From the IMG/VR virus record IMGVR_UViG_3300020572_000025, positions 1 through 29,831 of that record: a DNA stretch of 29,831 nucleotides, one strand, 5' to 3'. This DNA is from a virus. The translations under genes were made by a program, and so were the position numbers. The notes under the pieces were generated by a model. That model saw only the letters and a program-made list of their open reading frames with translations, did not search any database and was not told the origin of the DNA. This document shows positions 7,216 through 15,440 of the stretch, one piece after another (positions within the stretch are counted from its first letter, which is position 1; each line of letters starts with the position of its first letter).

Positions 7216-8424
7216 ATGACAAAATCAATAATTGAAGAAGCTCTTCTTGAAGCTGAAAAGATTCAAGAGTCCCTTAAGAAAAACACAAAAGAAATACTTG
7301 CCGCTACTATGAGACAAGAAATTGATAACATCGTTAAAGAGTCATTCTTATCTGAACAAGATGAAGACATGGATGTAACAGATGTTGTGGGCAACGAAGA
7401 GCTTGAAAATGTAGAAGTTCCCGAAGATGAATCTGGGGAAGAAACTAGTGATGATGAATTTGAAGAAACTTCTGAAGAAGGATCTGAAGATGACGCTAGT
7501 ATGGATATGGATGTTCCTGAAATGGAAGATGAAATTTCTGATGACGAAGTATCTGATATGGATATGGATATGGGTGATGATGAATCACACGAAATCGATT
7601 TAACTAATGGTCCAATCCAAAATGTTATAAAAGTTTTCAAAAACATGAGTGACGAAGACGAAATTGAAATCGTTAAGGACGGTAAAAATGTTAATTTGAA
7701 AGATAATAAAACTGGTGCTGAATACCAAATCCAACTTGATGAATCTACTGAACCTATGTATGAAATCGAATTAGATGAAGAAGAAGGTGTATGTAATGAG
7801 TGTGACTCAAATATGTATGGCGAATCTGATGAACCTATGTATGAAATCGAATTAGATGAAGAAGATACTATGGTTGATGGTGAAGAAGACGAAGAGGAAT
7901 CTGAGGTTCGTGAGAATAAACAACACATCAGATATAATCGTAGTTCTACTTTTGGTAATAATATGAAAACTGGTGGTAAAATGGAAGAATCTTATAAAAC
8001 CAAAATGAATCAATTGATTGGTGAAAACAAGAATCTTAAAGTTTTAGTGAAAGAGTATGAAAGTAAACAAGGTGAATATAAAAACGCTTTAAAAATTTTC
8101 AGAGATAAATTAAATGAAATCGCTCTATTCAATACTAACTTAACATACGCCACTAAATTGTTTACTGAACATTCAACTACTAAACAAGAAAAGGCTAACA
8201 TTTTGAAGAGATTTGATTCTGTAGTAGATCTTAAAGAATCTAAAAATCTTCATAAGTCAATTTCAGATGAATTAGTTACTAAAACTCCAATTAACGAATC
8301 TATAGATAAAAAAGTTAATAAAACTGTTTCTAAAGGTTCTGTGATTAAAGAATCTACTGTTTATGTAGATCCTCAAATCAAAAACATTCAAAATTTAATG
8401 GATAAGTTAGATAATAGAGTGTAA
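7216..8424 (+). CDS. Prohead core scaffold protein (T4 gp22-like)
   Basis: Position between protease and capsid genes and composition both point to the main scaffold, around which the prohead shell forms and which the protease then destroys. The N-terminus is helical (IIEEALLEAEKIQESLKKNT). Residues about 48-120 are extremely acidic (Asp/Glu/Ser/Met runs), a second acidic part holds a duplicated EPMYEIELDEE unit, and the C-terminal half is a Lys/Glu coiled-coil (KTKMNQLIGENKNLKVLVKE). At 402 aa it is longer than T4 gp22 (269 aa), largely because of the acidic middle. The 114-nt leader is A/T-rich, with AAAAAAAAATAAC just before the start instead of a Shine-Dalgarno sequence, as in highly translated Bacteroidota genes. 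The gp22 name rests on position and composition more than sequence. Confidence 0.82.
   Translation: MTKSIIEEALLEAEKIQESLKKNTKEILAATMRQEIDNIVKESFLSEQDEDMDVTDVVGNEELENVEVPEDESGEETSDDEFEETSEEGSEDDASMDMDVPEMEDEISDDEVSDMDMDMGDDESHEIDLTNGPIQNVIKVFKNMSDEDEIEIVKDGKNVNLKDNKTGAEYQIQLDESTEPMYEIELDEEEGVCNECDSNMYGESDEPMYEIELDEEDTMVDGEEDEEESEVRENKQHIRYNRSSTFGNNMKTGGKMEESYKTKMNQLIGENKNLKVLVKEYESKQGEYKNALKIFRDKLNEIALFNTNLTYATKLFTEHSTTKQEKANILKRFDSVVDLKESKNLHKSISDELVTKTPINESIDKKVNKTVSKGSVIKESTVYVDPQIKNIQNLMDKLDNRV
7749..7865 (+). repeat. 81-bp-period internal duplication in the scaffold gene
   Basis: A 36-nt sequence starting TGAACCTATGTATGAAATCG occurs at 7749-7784 and exactly again at 7830-7865. The 81-nt period keeps the frame, giving two EPMYEIELDEE units 27 residues apart. 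The perfect identity, including third codon positions, suggests a recent duplication or gene conversion. Confidence 0.85.
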
Positions 8425-8468
8425 TAAAATAATAATAACAAAAAAAACAAAAACAAAAAGATAAAAAA

Positions 8469-10283
8469 ATGGGACATCTTTTAAATTCAGGCGAGGTTGG
8501 TAACATAGGGTTAGAACACCTTAAACAAATCCGCGTAAAAACAATCAATAAATGGGACGAATTAGGCTTCTTAAAAGGTCTTAAAGGTCACGTTAGAGAA
8601 AACATCGCTCAGTTATATGAGAATCAAGCTTCTCACTTATTAAATGAGTCTACAACTGCAGGTGACGCATCAGGTTCTTTTGAAACTGTTGTATTTCCAA
8701 TCGTAAGACGTGTATTCTCTAAATTATTAGCAAATGATATCGTTTCAGTTCAAGCGATGAATATGCCAATCGGTAAATTATTCTTCTTCGTACCAGTTAC
8801 GTCTGACAGAAATAACTCTGGTGAATGGCAAGACATCCCTACAAGCTCAACGGCTCAAGGTGCTACATCTAAAAACCCGATCATTAGTGGTCAATTACCT
8901 GAGTGTGTAACAGGATTTAACTGTTCAGTTGCAACTTTCTCAGTATGTGCTAAGTCATTATATGACCGATTTTATAATGATGGTTTATTCGATCATTCTA
9001 AAGGTACAGCAACAATTAACATTGCAACTGGTACTCCGGTAGTATGGACAGCTTGTACAACTGGTAGTGAATTTACTCCTGGTACTACAGCAACTGCTTT
9101 TGATAGTTCAGTTAGAAAACAAATTCTTGAAGTTGAAGGTTTCAACGGTGCTAATGCTGGAAGAATGGGTAACAATTCACCTGGTTCTGATTCTCCTAAC
9201 GGAAACGAAATGGATTCTGAAGAATTTTTAGCTTCTTTATCTGTAGTAGCAGCTACTGCTATTTATGATAATGATGGTAAAATGGTTCTTAACTCTGGTG
9301 ATGAAGTTCCATTCCGTGTGGTAACTCAAAAATACGGTAAAGGTATCGTAGCATATAACGACATTTGTGATGCTGTAGGTAAATTATACATTGAGGTTGA
9401 TTTAACTCACCCTGCTTGTGTATCTTGTGGTACAAACACAATTGATGGTTATACTGGTGCTGAATCTGGTTGGACAGCGTCTACTGATTCATTCGTAGTT
9501 GGATGGAGACAATACAGTTCATTAGAACTTTCTACTGAAATGGGTGAGGTTTCTTTCCGTTTAGATGAGGTTGTAGTTTCTGTAACTGAAAGAAAGTTAA
9601 GAGCTAGCTGGTCTCCAGAATTAGCACAAGACGTTTCAGCGTTCCATAACATTGATGCTGAAGCTGAATTAACAGCTTTATTATCTGAGCAAGTTGCTGC
9701 TGAAATTGATCGTGAGATTTTACGTGATTTACGTAAAGGTGCTGCTTGGCAATTACGTTGGGATTATAATGGTTGGAAACGTGTTGCAACTGTTGCGACT
9801 CCATATACTCAAAAAGAATGGAATCAAACATTAATCACTAAATTAAATCAATTATCTGCTCAGATTCACAAATCTACTTTAAGAGGTGGTGCTAACTTTA
9901 TCGTTGTATCTTCTGAAGTATCTGCGATTTTTGATGATTTAGAATATTTCCACGTATCTAATGCTAATCCTGAACAAGATCAGTATAACATGGGTATTGA
10001 GAGAATTGGTAGTTTAGGTGGTCGTTACACAGTGTATCGTGATCCTTATGCTCCAGCTAACTCAATCATCATTGGTCACAAAGGTAAATCATTGTTAGAC
10101 ACTGGTTATATCTACGCACCATATGTACCATTACAATTAACTCCAACGATGTATAATCCATTTAACTTCGCGCCAGTGAAGGGTATTATGACTCGTTACG
10201 CTAAGAAAATGGTAAATAACCGTTTCTACGGACATGTTAGAGTTGACGGTATCCAAACATTTGATACAAGAGAATTACGATAG
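8469..10283 (+). CDS. Major capsid protein (T4 gp23-like)
   Basis: The shell-forming protein of the head. The N-terminal region matches gp23-like capsids: KWDELGFLKGLKG, then ENIAQLYENQASHLLNE, then FPIVRRVFSKLLANDIVSVQ and PIGKLFFF. The prohead protease cleavage consensus L-x-E is met at Leu58-Asn59-Glu60 before Ser61, so maturation would remove about 60 residues. The C-terminal part has GGRYTVYRDPYAP, IIIGHKGKSLLDTGYIYAPY and FAPVKGIMTRYAKKMVNNRF, typical of the family. At 604 aa it exceeds T4 gp23 (521 aa), the extra being mostly a Gly/Ser/Thr-rich insertion near residues 180-255. The leader is A-rich without a Shine-Dalgarno sequence, and a strong terminator follows. Its more regular codon use than its neighbours fits very high expression. 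Confidence 0.95.
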   Translation: MGHLLNSGEVGNIGLEHLKQIRVKTINKWDELGFLKGLKGHVRENIAQLYENQASHLLNESTTAGDASGSFETVVFPIVRRVFSKLLANDIVSVQAMNMPIGKLFFFVPVTSDRNNSGEWQDIPTSSTAQGATSKNPIISGQLPECVTGFNCSVATFSVCAKSLYDRFYNDGLFDHSKGTATINIATGTPVVWTACTTGSEFTPGTTATAFDSSVRKQILEVEGFNGANAGRMGNNSPGSDSPNGNEMDSEEFLASLSVVAATAIYDNDGKMVLNSGDEVPFRVVTQKYGKGIVAYNDICDAVGKLYIEVDLTHPACVSCGTNTIDGYTGAESGWTASTDSFVVGWRQYSSLELSTEMGEVSFRLDEVVVSVTERKLRASWSPELAQDVSAFHNIDAEAELTALLSEQVAAEIDREILRDLRKGAAWQLRWDYNGWKRVATVATPYTQKEWNQTLITKLNQLSAQIHKSTLRGGANFIVVSSEVSAIFDDLEYFHVSNANPEQDQYNMGIERIGSLGGRYTVYRDPYAPANSIIIGHKGKSLLDTGYIYAPYVPLQLTPTMYNPFNFAPVKGIMTRYAKKMVNNRFYGHVRVDGIQTFDTRELR

Positions 10284-10306
10284 TCGTAATTAACAATAAC
10301 AAATAT

Positions 10307-10340
10307 AAAAAGGGTGATTAATAGTCACCCTTTTTTATTT
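10307..10340 (+). terminator. Rho-independent terminator after the capsid gene
   Basis: AAAAAGGGTGA (10307-10317) pairs with TCACCCTTTTT (10325-10335) across a 7-nt loop. The second arm runs into a T-rich tail TTTTTTATTTT. It lies 23 nt after the capsid stop and would end the head-operon transcript. It is the only clear intrinsic terminator I found in the window. Confidence 0.9.
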
Positions 10341-10358
10341 TAACGAATATTTATTCAT

Positions 10359-11108
10359 ATGGGAAAATATCAAAAATTTATATTAGAAGCTTTAGTAATT
10401 GACACTATTTCTAACATATCGGAAGAAGATAAAAAATTGTTAAATTTACTACATAAATTATATGGTAAAAAAAGTTCTTGGATGTTAGATGTAAATGAAA
10501 TTGTCAATTTTATTGAAGAAATTGGTTTTAGTTACACTAAATCTTTAAAATTAACTACTTACTACATTAAAAATAGAGATTTATTATTTACAGAATATTC
10601 CGATGTAAGTGGTAGTATTCACACATCAAAAATTTTATATAAATTTTTAGAAAAATATTTAGCGGATGATAGAATTAATAAATGGGGTGATTTGGTCAAA
10701 GAAAAAGTTGATAATAGTGAAGAATTTAAAAAATATGAAGATAAAGTAAAAATTAGTACCACATTATGGCAACATTATGGTGATCAAATTAGTTTCTTTA
10801 TTTTTAATTATATAGACTACCAAAATCCTTTAAATTGGAGTTGTTTAATAACGTATAGTTTTAAAGATTTAGAAAAAATGGATACGAATATTGATAGAAT
10901 ACCATTAAAAGTAAGTATAAAAAATATTGAAGGTAATTTTCCAGTTCCAGAATTGGAAGGGTCTTTTGATATGATTGACATACCAATAGATTTTGATGTT
11001 GAAGATATAAGTAAAAAAGATATTCATAAAATCTTATTAGGTGATAAGAATTCTATAACATCAGATTTAGAAGAAAGATTAGGTCAAATAATGTCTTTTA
11101 TTGACTAA
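10359..11108 (+). CDS. Unknown protein (249 aa) after the capsid gene
   Basis: An acidic, soluble-looking protein. The N-terminal half is helical (KYQKFILEALVIDTISNISE; LLNLLHKLYGKKSSWMLDVN), and a C-terminal part looks beta-rich and strongly acidic (EGSFDMIDIPIDFDVEDISK). No signal peptide or membrane segment is visible and no family was recognised. It follows the capsid terminator. An ATATTTATT lies only 3 nt before the ATG, too close to act like the other late boxes for this start. It converges on the minus-strand gene ending at 11098, and their ends overlap by 11 bases. It is the last plus-strand gene of the window. Confidence 0.75.
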   Translation: MGKYQKFILEALVIDTISNISEEDKKLLNLLHKLYGKKSSWMLDVNEIVNFIEEIGFSYTKSLKLTTYYIKNRDLLFTEYSDVSGSIHTSKILYKFLEKYLADDRINKWGDLVKEKVDNSEEFKKYEDKVKISTTLWQHYGDQISFFIFNYIDYQNPLNWSCLITYSFKDLEKMDTNIDRIPLKVSIKNIEGNFPVPELEGSFDMIDIPIDFDVEDISKKDIHKILLGDKNSITSDLEERLGQIMSFID

Positions 11109-12510
11109 CAACTTCTTCATTAACTATTAAAAATTTCATAGTATCCTTTAATACAGACACTTCTCTATTATTAACTAATTTAATATCTAAATAATATGTA
11201 TTAGGTATCATCCAGGATGTATCTAACATAAAGAAATTGTGGTTAAACGCCTTATTAACGTTATCCCAATCAATCACAGTTACTTCAGCTGTACCCTCTT
11301 TAATGTATAACCTATAGTATAACCCATTGATAATATCTGTTTGAGATATATCGTATGGTACTTTAGATGTTACCATTACTTTCCTAATATCCCCACGTAA
11401 AATTCTTTCATCTCGTTTAATACCATAAATGGCGAATGAGTAGTTAATTGGAAGGTATTCGTTAGTACCTAAATTATACCAAGAATCATCATTAACTAAA
11501 GCGAATTCTAATTCAACATCCGGTCTATTAATACCATTTATTGAAATATTTTTCCATACATCAGTGAATGTAACACAATCAGTATAACCACTGGATGGTA
11601 CTATAGTTTTAACACAATATACACCTTCCATCACTTGATTAACATCTGATGGTGATATGATAGTGAATAAATTATCATTATTATCGTATATCTCCACCGT
11701 AGGGACATTATCTAAGTTTGTTGGTCTATTACCTAGGTTAACATATAAACAAAGGTCGTTGACCTTATCTAAGTAAAATTTAGATCTATCATCGTTTATA
11801 ATCCCATTATATTTAGTTTCAAGGAATGGTTCAAAATATGTTTGTGTCTGTTTAGTAAAAAACCCTACATAATTGTAATTTGGTGTTTGTAATAATTCAA
11901 CATTAGAAGGAAAAGCTAAACCAAAACCATAATTAATTGTAGTACCGGTAATCAAATCATTAATTGTACTAGTAATATCCATACATAAATTTTCATTACC
12001 AAAATCAAAATGTTGTGTTACTATTGTTAACCCACTACTACTACCAGAATATACTCCAGGTATATTCCAATTATCTATACCTTGACTATAATACCAATTA
12101 CTTGGGGTTATGTTATCCCCACCACAATCTGGTGAACAATTAACACAATTCTCACAATTATATGTGAATCCACAACCCTCATCCCAATCTTGTGGTATTG
12201 GGAATAGTATTAAATCAAATGAACAAGCTCTTTGTTTTCCATCGGAAGTTTGTTTCCCAATTAGATCAGTATTTAACGCTGATGTATTAGTCATTTTAAG
12301 TGTGTGAACAACCTCACTTAAATTACCTAAATTCCCTAAACTATATTGTTCTTTTAATTTTTGAACATCAAAATACAATAAATGTCTACTAAATTTATTA
12401 CTTTTACCCTCACCACCGTAAAATAATTCGGCCACAGGGTTTCTACCAGTGTTAATTTCACTACCACCAATGATAGTATTATCCTTTTCTATGTATGTCC
12501 TTATAATCAT
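11098..12510 (-). CDS. Virion structural or adhesin-like protein with a Cys cluster (470 aa)
   Basis: A beta-rich protein with few charged helices, typical of tail or surface virion proteins. The first 180 residues (SRHLLYFDVQKL, LKMTNTSALN, ILFPIPQDWDEGCGF, WNIPGVY) resemble the layout of DNRLRE-type stalk domains, though this is a weak match. A tight Cys cluster (Cys113, 119, 122, 125, 129) lies in EGCGFTYNCENCVNCSPDCG and could bind metal or form disulfides. The C-terminal half looks like several beta-sandwich domains with repeated strand-loop patterns. It is the last gene of the baseplate block, after the gp5-like spike gene, and a late-type element and an inverted repeat overlap its start. 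Exact role is unknown; tail-associated structure is inferred. Confidence 0.7.
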   Translation of the reverse strand: MIIRTYIEKDNTIIGGSEINTGRNPVAELFYGGEGKSNKFSRHLLYFDVQKLKEQYSLGNLGNLSEVVHTLKMTNTSALNTDLIGKQTSDGKQRACSFDLILFPIPQDWDEGCGFTYNCENCVNCSPDCGGDNITPSNWYYSQGIDNWNIPGVYSGSSSGLTIVTQHFDFGNENLCMDITSTINDLITGTTINYGFGLAFPSNVELLQTPNYNYVGFFTKQTQTYFEPFLETKYNGIINDDRSKFYLDKVNDLCLYVNLGNRPTNLDNVPTVEIYDNNDNLFTIISPSDVNQVMEGVYCVKTIVPSSGYTDCVTFTDVWKNISINGINRPDVELEFALVNDDSWYNLGTNEYLPINYSFAIYGIKRDERILRGDIRKVMVTSKVPYDISQTDIINGLYYRLYIKEGTAEVTVIDWDNVNKAFNHNFFMLDTSWMIPNTYYLDIKLVNNREVSVLKDTMKFLIVNEEVVSQ

Positions 12511-12539
12511 TACTAATTTATTATATAAATATTAGTAAT
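12509..12539 (-). repeat. Inverted repeat over the start codon of the 470-aa gene
   Basis: ATTACTAAT (12509-12517) and ATTAGTAAT (12531-12539) are perfect inverted copies, 9 bp each, around a 13-nt loop. The arm nearest the gene includes bases of the ATG at 12510-12508, and the loop includes most of the ATATTTATA element. It lies 3 nt after the stop of the gp5-like gene. It could block translation when transcribed from upstream, or act as an operator; both are inference. Confidence 0.5.
12524..12532 (-). promoter_or_regulatory. ATATTTATA late-promoter-like element
   Basis: On the minus strand ATATTTATA lies at 12532-12524, 13 nt before the ATG at 12510. It sits in the 32-nt gap between the gp5-like gene and the 470-aa gene and overlaps the inverted repeat there. 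Confidence 0.4.
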
Positions 12540-12542
12540 TAA

Positions 12543-13454
12543 TTAATTAGTCCTTACATTATTGTTTAAAATACTATTTAAATCAAAATTTAATAAGTTA
12601 TTTAAATTTTCTTCCGGATCTGACACCATCGCGTGATAAGGGTGAATATGTGTTGACGCGAAATTTTTAATTAATTGTAAAAAATCAACTAAAATGTCAC
12701 CAAATGGTATGGGGTGTGTATTCATATTGATATATGATTGATCTTTATTGGTAATCATATCTGTACGATTTGTTAAAACAAATTTACTGGATGTATTCCC
12801 CCTATGACTTAATAAATTAATATAATTACTAACGACATTAATATTACTACCAATCGTATTACTATCCGGTGTGACATCAAGATCTTCGGTGGTTAGATAA
12901 CGTAGTTGAATGTATGATGGGTCTTTACCGTTAAATTGTGTGGGTTTATTTGGTATAAACTTACCAGCTCTAAGTATTACCTCTTTATTTTTTAAAGTAA
13001 TGTCAGTATTATTCCTACCTTGTATGGAAATAAACTCTTTACTAGGATAAATACCGGTAGCGTCAGCTTTAGCGTCAATACTGGTATCTAAAGCGATATA
13101 ACCTGTTGGTAAATCTGAAAATGAACTGGTGTAATCACTACCCTTTAATACTTGTGGTTGTGGTATCCATGGTCCAATCCAAAATCTTGTCGCACTATTA
13201 GATGATTGGTTACCATTAGAAATAGCTGTAACTAATACGGTAACCCGTTCATTAATTTTGGGGTAAATATTTAAATACTTTGGTAATAATGGTAAAGCTA
13301 TCGGTAATTCCTCATCTGGGATATTACCATCAATATCTAACCTAACTTTAATTTGACCAGTGTTATAATCATCTTTTAATGATACAACTCTACCATCAAA
13401 CAATATTTGTGTTTTAAAATTTCTTATAGAATTTTCACCAAGACCGTTTATCAT
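12543..13454 (-). CDS. gp5-like baseplate central spike / hub protein, no lysozyme domain
   Basis: The N-terminal part (about residues 17-78) looks like the OB-fold of gp5/VgrG spike proteins: ILFDGRVVSLKDDYNTGQIK, LPLLPKYLNIYPKINERVTV. The following part (FWIGPWIPQP, FISIQGRNNTDITLKNKEVI, YIQLRYLTTEDL) looks like beta-rich spike or linker sequence. Near the C-terminus, ASTHIHPYHAM (His269, His271, His274) resembles the His-rich, metal-binding tips of some phage spikes. No lysozyme signature is present, unlike T4 gp5 (575 aa), so wall cutting must come from another protein. It starts with an ATGA overlap with the small coiled-coil gene, suggesting coupled translation. The hub assignment comes from family resemblance and from lying among unknown late virion genes. 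Confidence 0.75.
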   Translation of the reverse strand: MINGLGENSIRNFKTQILFDGRVVSLKDDYNTGQIKVRLDIDGNIPDEELPIALPLLPKYLNIYPKINERVTVLVTAISNGNQSSNSATRFWIGPWIPQPQVLKGSDYTSSFSDLPTGYIALDTSIDAKADATGIYPSKEFISIQGRNNTDITLKNKEVILRAGKFIPNKPTQFNGKDPSYIQLRYLTTEDLDVTPDSNTIGSNINVVSNYINLLSHRGNTSSKFVLTNRTDMITNKDQSYINMNTHPIPFGDILVDFLQLIKNFASTHIHPYHAMVSDPEENLNNLLNFDLNSILNNNVRTN

Positions 13455-13636
13455 TCAATACCTCTTTTTTTAAGTTCTTCTTTACCTTTGTTATAAACTT
13501 TTTCTAAAATTTCTAATTTATCACAAATTTTTATTATTTCTTCTTTTAAGAAATCGTATTCTATTTTTATCTCCTTAATCTTAACATTAATACTAGTGTT
13601 AGATAAGTCATTAAAATCATTATTGTATAATTCCAT
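13451..13636 (-). CDS. Small coiled-coil protein (61 aa) in the baseplate block
   Basis: A 61-residue, mostly helical protein: MELYNNDFNDLSNTSINVKI then a Lys/Glu heptad region (EYDFLKEEIIKICDKLEILE) and a basic end. The frame is open back to an ATG at 13663, but that start would overlap the upstream gene by 44 bases, against 17 for the ATG at 13636, so 13636 is preferred. The stop overlaps the start of the gp5-like gene as ATGA. It could be an assembly chaperone or a small baseplate part; no family was recognised. Confidence 0.6.
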   Translation of the reverse strand: MELYNNDFNDLSNTSINVKIKEIKIEYDFLKEEIIKICDKLEILEKVYNKGKEELKKRGIE

Positions 13637-14012
13637 AACCTTGTGTATAATTTGTTGTAACACCCTGACTTATAACAGGACCACCGGCATTACCACCAAC
13701 AGCTGTTATTGGTGTTCCAGCGGGAATTACTACCGTTATTTTAGCTTCACTTATTAACGCGTTTACAATTTCTTCAATTCGTACTCGTTCCATTTTCTCA
13801 TCAACACTTTCAGCGCCAGATGGTAAATTACCAATAGGAGCACCAGCTTCACTTTTTCTTGTGATAATTCTGGTTGTAATCATCCTAGCGTTCATACCAG
13901 GTCGTTGACCTCCACCCACTAAAATTAATGGTGGTGGTATTGTTGGTACAATAGTAATACTTGTTTTCAACAACGCACCAATTACGTCTAATACTGATGT
14001 TAAATTTTTCAT
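13620..14012 (-). CDS. Unknown small virion-type protein (130 aa)
   Basis: The N-terminus is hydrophobic and Pro/Gly-rich (TSITIVPTIPPPLILVGGGQ, residues 18-37). A charged helical middle follows (SVDEKMERVRIEEIVNALIS), then a Gly/Thr/Val-rich C-terminus ending TTNYTQGYGIIQ. It is linked to its upstream neighbour by an ATGA overlap and overlaps the downstream small gene, so this block is probably translated as a unit. Its composition resembles small structural proteins, but I do not recognise the family. Confidence 0.65.
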   Translation of the reverse strand: MKNLTSVLDVIGALLKTSITIVPTIPPPLILVGGGQRPGMNARMITTRIITRKSEAGAPIGNLPSGAESVDEKMERVRIEEIVNALISEAKITVVIPAGTPITAVGGNAGGPVISQGVTTNYTQGYGIIQ

Positions 14013-15436
14013 ATCCCTATACCTAAAGAAGCTATTTTATTTATCAATTCTATTTGATCAAATTTAGCTTTACCAGATAATCCGGCTAAACTAAGTTGAT
14101 ATTGTTTTTGTGTTTGTTTAAGATTTTTAGTGAAGTTACAAATTATCAATTCTTTTAACACATTGAATAAAAAAGATAATAATGTTTTTTGTATAGTATC
14201 AATAATAATCTTTTTAACCATATCAAGATAAAACTTTAAATTAGTTTTAATGAATTCTTTTAAATCGTTAAAGTTTAATGTATTATAAGCCAACTTCAAA
14301 TAGATACAAAATATTAATATCATAGCTGGCCCTGCGATTGATTTTAAAATAACTAAAACTAACCCTTTAATTAAATTTAAGAAAAATGTTAACTCACCAA
14401 GTTTTTTATTTTCATCACCAACATTTTCAGTTGATTCATCAGCTAATATTTTTAAATGTTTTGTTAGTATAGTTTTTCTTTCACCTGAAGTAGTAGCGCC
14501 ACTAAGAGAAACTAATAAATCTTGAATAGAACTAAGGTTAACTTTAGATGGGGCGTATTCACATTCTTTTAAAATAACAGTCCCATTCTGTAACTCTAAA
14601 GCTCTTTCTTCTATTTTAAAACGTTCTTCATTTGAAAACTCTATGAATGTATTATCTAACTCAACTTGAGTATCATCATAATTTGATAAAATTTTATTCA
14701 TTAATGTTTCAAATTCAGCATCTTGTTTTAATGTAATGAAATTTTTTCCAGCCACACTTGATATTGTACCGAACACAGTGTTAATAATATTTGGGACTGT
14801 ATTTGCTTCCGGTAAAAATCTTATTGAATCAATAAATTTATTTAAAAATGTGAATACACTTTTATTAGTATACGATGGATCTATTTTAATATTAATTACA
14901 TCATTTTTTACCTCACCATCAACAATACCTGTTGGTGAATAAGTCACAATTAATAAATTTTTCCAATTATTTGGTGTACCTAATTCTACCGTATCACTTA
15001 AAAAATAATTAAAATCTTTATTTGGATCACCGAATAAAATTGATCCTTCAACGGAATCCGGATTAACCTTAAGTATGTTGAAAAAATCAATTCTACTTAA
15101 ATCAACATCAATACCAGTAGTGATTAAATCCATTGGTATTGTTGGACTAATACTACAAGAAAAAACTTCTTTAATTAAAGTTTTTAATACTTTTTTAATA
15201 GCTAATTCAAACCCCTCCATTTCATAACTTAACATATTAATTAACTTATCTTTTAAAGCTTCTAAACCAACTACACTCTTAATTAAATCCATTAAAAAAG
15301 CGATAACATCTAAAAGTTTATTTATTGATGGTAATGAATTGGATAATTTTAAATTAGGGAATCCATCACAACTAGCTTTAAAGGCCAATATCTCCTGTAC
15401 AACTTTTAGTTTACCTTTTACCGCGTCTTTTTTCAT
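14009..15436 (-). CDS. Unknown large baseplate-block protein with a hydrophobic region (475 aa)
   Basis: Three regions can be seen. Residues 1-100 are amphipathic helices (LDVIAFLMDLIKSVVGLEAL). Residues about 105-240 are beta-rich (FFNILKVNPDSVEGSILFGD, NLLIVTYSPTGIVDG). The last 130 residues are helical with a strongly hydrophobic span at about 350-384 (FFLNLIKGLVLVILKSIAGP, then AMILIFCIYLKLA). That span could be membrane-inserting, as in proteins ejected or anchored during infection, or a buried helical bundle. Cys at 23, 93, 95, 292 and 377 are scattered. It is joined to the next gene by an ATGA overlap and starts 4 bases after the upstream stop. Position suggests a baseplate or tail role; no family was recognised. 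Confidence 0.7.
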   Translation of the reverse strand: MKKDAVKGKLKVVQEILAFKASCDGFPNLKLSNSLPSINKLLDVIAFLMDLIKSVVGLEALKDKLINMLSYEMEGFELAIKKVLKTLIKEVFSCSISPTIPMDLITTGIDVDLSRIDFFNILKVNPDSVEGSILFGDPNKDFNYFLSDTVELGTPNNWKNLLIVTYSPTGIVDGEVKNDVINIKIDPSYTNKSVFTFLNKFIDSIRFLPEANTVPNIINTVFGTISSVAGKNFITLKQDAEFETLMNKILSNYDDTQVELDNTFIEFSNEERFKIEERALELQNGTVILKECEYAPSKVNLSSIQDLLVSLSGATTSGERKTILTKHLKILADESTENVGDENKKLGELTFFLNLIKGLVLVILKSIAGPAMILIFCIYLKLAYNTLNFNDLKEFIKTNLKFYLDMVKKIIIDTIQKTLLSFLFNVLKELIICNFTKNLKQTQKQYQLSLAGLSGKAKFDQIELINKIASLGIGI

Positions 15437-15440
15437 GGGT

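Noticed and set aside
7263-7928. Long Ser-rich open frame on the minus strand opposite the scaffold gene
   Set aside because: It mirrors the Asp/Glu codons of the acidic scaffold region (GAT/GAA read backwards give Ser-rich sequence) and has no start context; it is a shadow.
10347-10355. ATATTTATT before the gene at 10359 as a late promoter
   Set aside because: It ends only 3 nt before the ATG, unlike the 11-16 nt spacing of the other copies, so transcription would start inside the gene.
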